From assembly GCA_019247395.1 (NCBI GenBank), contig JAFAOZ010000191.1, positions 1 through 9,823 of the forward strand: 9,823 nucleotides of DNA. Reading direction: 5' to 3'. A program made the translations under genes and the position numbers. The notes beneath the pieces were generated by a model. It ran no database searches, was not told where the DNA came from, and saw nothing but the letters and a program-made list of their open reading frames with translations. Each line of letters opens with the position of its first letter. Position 1 is the first letter of the stretch. The DNA comes from Vulcanimicrobiota bacterium. Lineage in GTDB: Bacteria > Vulcanimicrobiota > Vulcanimicrobiia > Vulcanimicrobiales > Vulcanimicrobiaceae. Below are positions 4,324 through 9,823 of the stretch, in pieces.

Positions 4324-7016
4324 CGGTTCAAGCCGAACGGAAGATGAAGTACGTCTACTTCTTCGACGAAGGCCAAGCATTACGCAACGAATCCGATCCG
4401 AACGCGATGCGCAACATGCTCGGCGGCAAGGGGGCGGGGCTTGCAGAGATGACGTCGGCCGGCTTGCCGGTTCCATCGGGCTTCACGATCACGACCGCGG
4501 CCTGCCTTCGGTTCTATGAGGCGGGCGGCGTTTTTCCCGAGGGCCTGCAAGAGCAGATCGATGCGGCGATGCGCGAGCTCGAAACTCGGACGGGCAAGGG
4601 CTTCGGCGACGTCGCCAATCCATTGCTCGTCTCCGTTCGCAGCGGTGCGCGGGTCTCGATGCCCGGTATGATGGACACAATTCTGAACCTGGGGCTGAAC
4701 GACGAGACCGTTGAAAGCCTTGCGCGGCTCACCTCAAACGAGCGCTTTGCTTGGGACGCGTACCGGCGTTTCGTAATGATGTACGCCAACGTGGTTCTCG
4801 GTATCGACAAGGAACATTTCGAAGAGCGGATCGAGGCGACGAAAAAGTCGCTCGGCATCGCAACCGATGCGCAAATCGACGCCGGCAGCTGGAAAGCTCT
4901 CGTAAAGGATTTCAAATCTATCGTGCGCGAGCGCAGCGGAAAAGACTTTCCTCAAGACGTGCACGATCAGCTCAAAGGTTCGATCGACGCGGTCTTCGAT
5001 TCGTGGAACTCAAAGCGGGCAGTCGATTACCGGCGCTACAACAAAATTCCGGACGACTGGGGCACTGCCGTTAACATCATGGAGATGGTTTTCGGCAATA
5101 TGGGCGACGATTCGGGAACCGGCGTCGCTTTCACCCGCAACCCCAACACCGGCGAACACGCGCTCTTCGGCGAATATTTGACCAACGCGCAGGGCGAAGA
5201 CGTCGTCGCCGGCATTCGAACTCCTGAGAAGATCGCCGATCTCGCCAAGCACCAGCCGAAGATCTACGAACAGTTCTCGCAAATCGCGACGCGGCTCGAA
5301 CGCCATTACCGCGACGTGCAGGATCTCGAGTTTACGGTCGAGCGCGGCAAGCTCTTCATGCTTCAGACGCGCAATGCAAAACGTACCGCCGAAGCCGCGG
5401 TGAAGATTGCCATCGACTTGACAAACGAGGGCCTCATCGATAAGCGACGTGCAGTCGCGATGGTCAGCGCGCAATCGCTCGACCACCTCTTTCACGCGCG
5501 CATCGATCCGAACTGTGAGGCGAGTTTTGCGTGCAAGGGGCTCAACGCATCACCGGGTGCCGCTTCGGGACAGATCGTCTTTGCCGCCGACGATGCGGTC
5601 GCGTGGAAAGAACAAGGCCGCAAAACAATTCTCGTTCGAACCGAGACGACGCCCGACGACGTGCACGGTATGATCGCCGCCGAAGGAGTCCTCACGGCGA
5701 AGGGCGGCGCGACGTCGCATGCCGCCGTCGTGGCCCGCGGCATGGGAAAGCCCTGCGTTGCCGGCTGCGACACCCTGCGCGTGGACCGGGCCAAGAAAGC
5801 CGCCGATTTCAACGGAACGGAGCTGCACGAAGGCGATTGGATAACCATCGACGGAACGACCGGCAACGTCGCGGTCGGCGAGCTTCCGTTGATCCGGCCG
5901 CCGTCGAAGCTGCCGGATTGGCTCGACACGTTCCTCTCGTGGGCCGACGAGCTGCGGCGTTTGCAAGTGTGGGCGAATGCGGACACGCCCGAAGACGCCG
6001 CAAAGGCGCGCGATCTCGGCGCCCAAGGCATCGGGCTCTGCCGCACGGAGCACATGTTCATGCAGCCCGAGCGCTTGCCGATCGTACACGAGATGATTCT
6101 TGCCGCTTCCGCGCAAGAGCGCGCGGCCGCGCTGTCTCGGCTCTTGCCGTTCCAGCGCGACGACTTCACCGGCATCTTACGCGCAATGGAAGGGCTGCCG
6201 GTTACGATCAGGCTGCTCGACCCTCCGCTGCACGAGTTTCTTCCTTCGCTCGAGCAACTGCTCGTCGAGACCACCGAGCTTCGCTTGACCAAGGGAGCCG
6301 ATTCGGCCGAGTATCGCGACAAGGAAGCGATGCTGCGCCGCGTCGAGCAGCTTCACGAACAGAATCCAATGCTCGGATTGCGCGTCTGCCGCCTCGGCAT
6401 CGTCTTTCCCGAGATCTACGAAATGCAGGTCCGCGCGATCTTCGAAGCGGCCTGTGAGCTGAAACGTAACGGAGTCGACGCGCGTCCCGACGTGATGATT
6501 CCGGGGGTCGGGACGAAGGAGGAGATGCAGACGACGCGCGACGCCGCCAAACGCGTCGCCGACGCAGTTCTCGCCGAGCAGAGTATTTCGTTGCCGTACC
6601 GGATCGGCACGATGATCGAACTGCCTCGCGCCTGCATCGTCGCCGACGAACTCGCTGCGACTGCGGAATTTTTCTCATTCGGCACCAACGATCTCACGCA
6701 GACGACCTACGGATACAGCCGCGACGACGCGGAAGCGTCGTTCATTCCGGTGTACCTCGAGAAGCGGATCCTTAAAGACGATCCCTTCCAAGTGCTCGAC
6801 CGGCGCGGCGTCGGTGCGCTCATGGAGCAGGGCGTAAAGCTGGGTCGCGGTGCGCGCGAAGGCATGAAAATCGGCATCTGCGGCGAGCACGGCGGTGAAC
6901 CGAGCAGCGTTGCATTCTGCGATCGTCTCGGGCTCGACTACGTGTCCTGTTCACCGTTTCGCGTGCCGATCGCGCGATTGGCGGCCGCCCAATCCGCTAT
7001 CGGCACGTTGTCCTAA
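4320..7016 (+). CDS. ppdK: Pyruvate, phosphate dikinase
   Basis: Interconverts pyruvate, ATP and phosphate with phosphoenolpyruvate, AMP and pyrophosphate, in the cytoplasm; it can run in glycolysis or gluconeogenesis. 898 residues, the usual full length. Domains in order: ATP-grasp nucleotide-binding domain (about 10-360) with NMLGGKGAGLAEM, SVRSGARVSMPGMMDT (105-120) and the LEFTVERGKLFMLQTRNAKR end (336-355); phosphohistidine swivel domain with GGATSHAAVVARGMGKPCV, where His467 should carry the phosphate and Thr465 is the position that regulatory kinases modify in other species; and the PEP-binding TIM barrel (about 540-895) with GIGLCRTEHMF (R575), IRLLDPPLHEF (R631), TMIELPRA (E767), FSFGTNDLTQTTYG (N790, D791) and ICGEHGGE with catalytic Cys854. 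All key residues are present. The start is fixed by AGAGAGG and the ATGA overlap with glyS. An upstream open frame back to 3639 is a shadow of glyS. The stop overlaps the stop of the HD gene. Confidence 0.97.
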   Translation: MTVQAERKMKYVYFFDEGQALRNESDPNAMRNMLGGKGAGLAEMTSAGLPVPSGFTITTAACLRFYEAGGVFPEGLQEQIDAAMRELETRTGKGFGDVANPLLVSVRSGARVSMPGMMDTILNLGLNDETVESLARLTSNERFAWDAYRRFVMMYANVVLGIDKEHFEERIEATKKSLGIATDAQIDAGSWKALVKDFKSIVRERSGKDFPQDVHDQLKGSIDAVFDSWNSKRAVDYRRYNKIPDDWGTAVNIMEMVFGNMGDDSGTGVAFTRNPNTGEHALFGEYLTNAQGEDVVAGIRTPEKIADLAKHQPKIYEQFSQIATRLERHYRDVQDLEFTVERGKLFMLQTRNAKRTAEAAVKIAIDLTNEGLIDKRRAVAMVSAQSLDHLFHARIDPNCEASFACKGLNASPGAASGQIVFAADDAVAWKEQGRKTILVRTETTPDDVHGMIAAEGVLTAKGGATSHAAVVARGMGKPCVAGCDTLRVDRAKKAADFNGTELHEGDWITIDGTTGNVAVGELPLIRPPSKLPDWLDTFLSWADELRRLQVWANADTPEDAAKARDLGAQGIGLCRTEHMFMQPERLPIVHEMILAASAQERAAALSRLLPFQRDDFTGILRAMEGLPVTIRLLDPPLHEFLPSLEQLLVETTELRLTKGADSAEYRDKEAMLRRVEQLHEQNPMLGLRVCRLGIVFPEIYEMQVRAIFEAACELKRNGVDARPDVMIPGVGTKEEMQTTRDAAKRVADAVLAEQSISLPYRIGTMIELPRACIVADELAATAEFFSFGTNDLTQTTYGYSRDDAEASFIPVYLEKRILKDDPFQVLDRRGVGALMEQGVKLGRGAREGMKIGICGEHGGEPSSVAFCDRLGLDYVSCSPFRVPIARLAAAQSAIGTLS

Positions 7017-8209
7017 GAGAGCGAGGCGCAAATACTGCGGGCTTCGAGCACGTCGGCTGCGTCTCGACGAACGAACAGCTTGCGCCAATAAGCCCGGCCG
7101 CTTAACTTTGCGATGAGATCCGATACTTCGCGCGCGTCGACCACGCCGCTCGCACTATCCACCCAGACCGTGCTTTCCTCTCCGATGCCGAAGGGCAGCC
7201 GATGCAGCAGCTGCGCTTGCGAGTCGGCCCACACGCTGTGTGCTCCAAAGCGTTCGCGCAGCGCCGTCTCGCATGCTTCGAAGAGCCGTAAGTCCCGTTC
7301 GGCGTTGAATTCCGCGGCGAGCGCGTAGACGCGGATGCGGTTGCGGAGCGCTTGCGCCGCTTCGCTGCGCGCGTCGTCGAGCGCGTTGAGCACTCGAAAG
7401 TCGTCCCAGCGGAGAAACTCCTCAATAGAATCGAGCGCCCGCGGATTCGGCCAGAGATCGCGCAGCACGTCGTGCAGAATGTGCTCGAACATGCGCGTCG
7501 TATGGTGAAAATAGACCGACGCGAACATCATATAACGCGCCATCATGAACGACTCAAGCGCCACGACGCCGCGCCGGTCGATCCCGACGACCAGCCGCCC
7601 TTCACGTTCCAAGACGCGCAGCGAGCCGATCAGCTGCTCGGCGTCGTAACGCCCGTTCGATACGCCGGTAAAGTATGCGTCGCGCAGCAAGTAGTCCATG
7701 CGATCGGCGTCGAGGTTTGGCCCACTGACCAGCTCGCGCAATGCCGGATAGCGACTCTGTGGATCGCCGACGATTAAGCCGAGCACGTCGGCGGCGTCGA
7801 CCTCGAGATCGGCAATGCCGGCCGCCATCTCCGGCAACGCGATCAGCGCGCTCGTGCGGGCCTCGTGACGGACGCCGAGCACGGCCTCGCACGAATGACT
7901 GAACGGGCCGTGTCCGATGTCGTGCAGCAAGAGCGCAGCGCGCACGAGACGCCGTTGGTACGCGGTATCGCCGGTATCGCCGAAGTGCTCGGGTGCGTTG
8001 CGGACGAGCTCATCGAACGCGCGGGTTCCGATTGCGAGTGCGCCGAGAGCGTGCGTGAAGCGCGAATGCTCCGCAGACGGAAACGCGAGGTAGGCGAGGC
8101 CGAGCTGACGCAGGCGGCGGAGCCGCTGCATCACAGGCGAATCGAGCAGCCGCGCTTCCGCCGCGGAAAGCTGTATGAAGTGGTGAATCGGATCGAAGAT
8201 GCGCTTCAC
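7013..8209 (-). CDS. HD-domain phosphohydrolase (COG1078, YwfO/SAMHD1-like dNTPase family)
   Basis: A 398-residue cytoplasmic metal-dependent phosphohydrolase, probably a dNTP triphosphohydrolase or related nucleotidase. Marks: KRIFDPIHHFIQLSAAEARLLDSPVMQRLRRLRQLGLAYLAFPSAEHSRFTHALG (2-56) is the classic opening, with R50 and the first metal histidine H53 in SRFTH; HDIGHGPFSH (96-105) gives the HD pair H96-D97; and LDADRMDYLLRDAYFTG (167-183) supplies the final metal aspartate D169. The C-terminal half (about 225-398) is helical and less conserved, as in this family. The GTG start at 8209 is placed just before the conserved KRIFDPIHHF; no strong ribosome site is seen, and the frame stays open far upstream only because it runs antisense to dnaG. 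It converges on ppdK with a 4-bp overlap and diverges from dnaG, which fits a role in nucleotide pools or replication, though that is inference. Confidence 0.88.
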   Translation of the reverse strand: MKRIFDPIHHFIQLSAAEARLLDSPVMQRLRRLRQLGLAYLAFPSAEHSRFTHALGALAIGTRAFDELVRNAPEHFGDTGDTAYQRRLVRAALLLHDIGHGPFSHSCEAVLGVRHEARTSALIALPEMAAGIADLEVDAADVLGLIVGDPQSRYPALRELVSGPNLDADRMDYLLRDAYFTGVSNGRYDAEQLIGSLRVLEREGRLVVGIDRRGVVALESFMMARYMMFASVYFHHTTRMFEHILHDVLRDLWPNPRALDSIEEFLRWDDFRVLNALDDARSEAAQALRNRIRVYALAAEFNAERDLRLFEACETALRERFGAHSVWADSQAQLLHRLPFGIGEESTVWVDSASGVVDAREVSDLIAKLSGRAYWRKLFVRRDAADVLEARSICASLS

Positions 8210-8278
8210 TGAACAATCGGCTTCGCGTCGCGTGAACGCGGAAACCTTCGTCCCGACGCAGAAGCCTTCCAGCGAAGC
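8210..8278. promoter_or_regulatory. Divergent promoter region, HD gene / dnaG
   Basis: The 69 bases between the two divergent GTG starts must hold both promoters unless dnaG or the HD gene is leaderless. A perfect 5-bp inverted repeat with two-base spacer, CGCGT-GA-ACGCG (8229-8240), sits near the middle and could be an operator, though a match this short can arise by chance in GC-rich DNA. No clear -35/-10 boxes are seen for either side. Confidence 0.35.
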
Positions 8279-9823
8279 GTGAGATACGATCAAGGCGTTT
8301 TGCGCGAAATCCGAGCGCGCGTCGATATCGCCGCCCTCATCGGCAGCTACGTGTCGCTGAAGAAGCGCGGCAACGACTTGGTGGGGCTCTGTCCGTTTCA
8401 CGCCGAGAAGACGCCGTCGTTTCACGTCCATCCCGACCGCGGATTCTTCAAGTGCTTCGGCTGCGGCGCCGGCGGCGACGCGATCACGTTCGTGCAGAAA
8501 TCTGAAAATCTCGACTTCGCCGAAGCCGTACGCACGCTGGCCGCAAAAGCCGGCATCGAGCTGCAGCCGGAAAACCCGCGCGCCGCCCGCGTACGCAGCG
8601 AGCGCGAGGCCATTTACGAATCGAACCGGGTTGCCGCCGCCTATTTTGCGCGAATGCTCGCCGGCGAGCGCGGCGCGCACGGCCGGGCTTATTGCAGCCG
8701 TCGCGGCTTTTCGAACGAAACGCTCGAAGGCTTCGGCCTCGGGTATGCGCCGGATTCGTGGAGCGGTCTCGTTAACGAGCTTCAAAACAACGGCATCGAT
8801 CTGGCGATCGCCGCAAAGGCGGGCCTCGTCAAGGCGGGCCAGCGCGGCTACTACGATTTTTACCGGGATCGCCTCATGGTGCCAACGTACTCGACGACGG
8901 GCGAAGTGATTGCGTTCGGCGGACGCGCAATTGGCGACGGCGAGCCCAAATATCTCAACACGAGCACTACGCCGGTCTACACTAAGGGTCATCATCTCTT
9001 CGCGCTGAACCTCGCGCGCAAAGCGGCCCAGAACGACCGAACGCTCATCGTGGTCGAGGGCTACCTCGATTGCATTGCCCTCCACCAAGCGGGCTTTCGT
9101 AACGCAGTCGCGGCGCTCGGAACCTCGTTCACGGCGGAGCAAGCGGCCGAGCTTCGCAAATACGCCGAGTACGTCTTCCTCTGTTTTGACGGCGACGCGG
9201 CCGGCAGCGCGGCTGCAACCAAAGCGATAGACGTCGCGTCTAAGGAGATCGAGCACACCGGCTCCTCCGTGCGCATCGTGCTGCTTCCGCCCGGTGACGA
9301 TCCTGATAGTTTCATTAGAACCAAAGGGCCAGCGGCGTTCCAAACGCTGCTGGATGAAGCGAAACGTGCGCTGGAGTTCCGAATCGACGCCGAGACCGAA
9401 CGACTTCGCGCGGGTTTCGAATCGCCGGCTCGGCTCAATCAACGAGCCGAATCGCTGATTCGCCGCCTTGCGCCGCGAGAGGAATGGGACCGCTGGCGCG
9501 TTTATGTCGCAGGACGCCTGCAGGTGAACGTAGACGACCTTCGGAATAGCCGGTTCCTCGCCGACAGCGCGAACTTTGCGCCGCATTCCAAAACGGCGTT
9601 CGCGCCGAGCCGCCACGTGGCGGCGTCGGTCGAGCCGCTCTCGTTCGAGCGCGAGGTGTTGAGCATTCTGCTCGAAGAGCCCGCGCTGGGCAAGGAGTTC
9701 GGTGAGCGCATCGGCGCATCGCGCTTTCGCAACGAGGTTTACCGTCGCGTTTACGAACGGATCGTCGAAGCGGCAGGCATGCTGATCTCGACCGCTGACG
9801 TCTTCGGACTTTTTGCGGAAGAT
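8279..9823 (+). CDS. dnaG: DNA primase, 3' end cut by the window
   Basis: Makes the RNA primers for DNA replication at the fork with the replicative helicase. The first 515 residues are present; bacterial DnaG is usually about 580-660, so the end lies outside. Marks: a CHC2 zinc finger with C38, H41, C59 and C62 (GLCPFHAEKTPSFHVHP then FFKCFGCGAGGD); the catalytic core with FYRDRLMVP (194-202) and GEVIAFGGR (208-216), then PKYLNTS (223-229); and a Toprim domain with VVEGYLD (E260), CFDGDAAGS (D304 and D306) and DDPDSF (341-346). From about 455 (LSFEREVLSILLEEP) the C-terminal helicase-binding domain begins and is cut. The start GTG 8279 gives MRYDQGVLREIRARVDIAALIG, a typical opening; TTG 8300 is a less likely alternative. 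Ribosome site weak. An rpoD gene often follows dnaG in bacteria; that lies outside this window. Confidence 0.96.
   Translation, partial: MRYDQGVLREIRARVDIAALIGSYVSLKKRGNDLVGLCPFHAEKTPSFHVHPDRGFFKCFGCGAGGDAITFVQKSENLDFAEAVRTLAAKAGIELQPENPRAARVRSEREAIYESNRVAAAYFARMLAGERGAHGRAYCSRRGFSNETLEGFGLGYAPDSWSGLVNELQNNGIDLAIAAKAGLVKAGQRGYYDFYRDRLMVPTYSTTGEVIAFGGRAIGDGEPKYLNTSTTPVYTKGHHLFALNLARKAAQNDRTLIVVEGYLDCIALHQAGFRNAVAALGTSFTAEQAAELRKYAEYVFLCFDGDAAGSAAATKAIDVASKEIEHTGSSVRIVLLPPGDDPDSFIRTKGPAAFQTLLDEAKRALEFRIDAETERLRAGFESPARLNQRAESLIRRLAPREEWDRWRVYVAGRLQVNVDDLRNSRFLADSANFAPHSKTAFAPSRHVAASVEPLSFEREVLSILLEEPALGKEFGERIGASRFRNEVYRRVYERIVEAAGMLISTADVFGLFAED

Noticed and set aside
5492..6322. Long serine- and arginine-rich minus-strand frame inside ppdK
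   Set aside because: Low-complexity antisense shadow of a fully conserved enzyme gene.
8210..9616. Long open minus-strand frame extending the HD gene to 867 codons
   Set aside because: It runs antisense to dnaG, and the protein pattern before the conserved KRIFDPIHHF start is basic and low in recognisable structure; it reflects codon bias in dnaG.

Overview
The window looks like chromosomal DNA of a moderately GC-rich, uncultured-type bacterium. My best guess is Candidatus Eremiobacterota (WPS-2) or a near relative. The guess rests on the single-chain glycyl-tRNA synthetase coupled to pyruvate phosphate dikinase, the lipoprotein beta-propeller with its YVSD-type strands, and the overall codon style; no marker gene in the window proves it. 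It has two parts: an accessory left part (about 1-2540) and a housekeeping right part (about 2540-9823).

Left part: a predicted outer-surface lipoprotein with a beta-propeller fold (98-1006, +); a membrane-anchored DUF4760-like protein (1178-1756, -); and a small secreted protein, probably a beta-barrel (1987-2463, -), whose true start is a GTG behind a good Shine-Dalgarno site. The gaps hold short repeats. Three copies of a GGGCGCTCCAGCC element resemble the 3' end of a tRNA gene (T-loop plus acceptor strand). They sit before the lipoprotein gene and on both sides of the DUF4760-like gene, the latter two as inverted copies. A tandem pair of 19-mers lies in the 1757-1986 gap.

Right part: a YjbR/MmcQ-family protein (2538-2930, +), then glycyl-tRNA synthetase (2977-4323, +) overlapping pyruvate phosphate dikinase (4320-7016, +) by ATGA, which suggests translational coupling. 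The dikinase gene meets a convergent HD-domain phosphohydrolase gene (7013-8209, -) in a 4-bp overlap. Divergent from that, after a 69-bp gap, begins DNA primase dnaG (8279 onward, +), which has a GTG start and runs off the window end. The order glyS, dikinase, dnaG recalls the Firmicutes neighbourhood glyS - yqfL (dikinase regulatory protein) - dnaG - sigA, so rpoD probably follows dnaG outside the window.

I see no CRISPR array, transposase, rRNA or complete tRNA. The housekeeping half is ordinary in content. The most unusual signal is the tRNA-end-like repeat family bracketing the accessory genes; I find no convincing evidence for a new multi-gene system.
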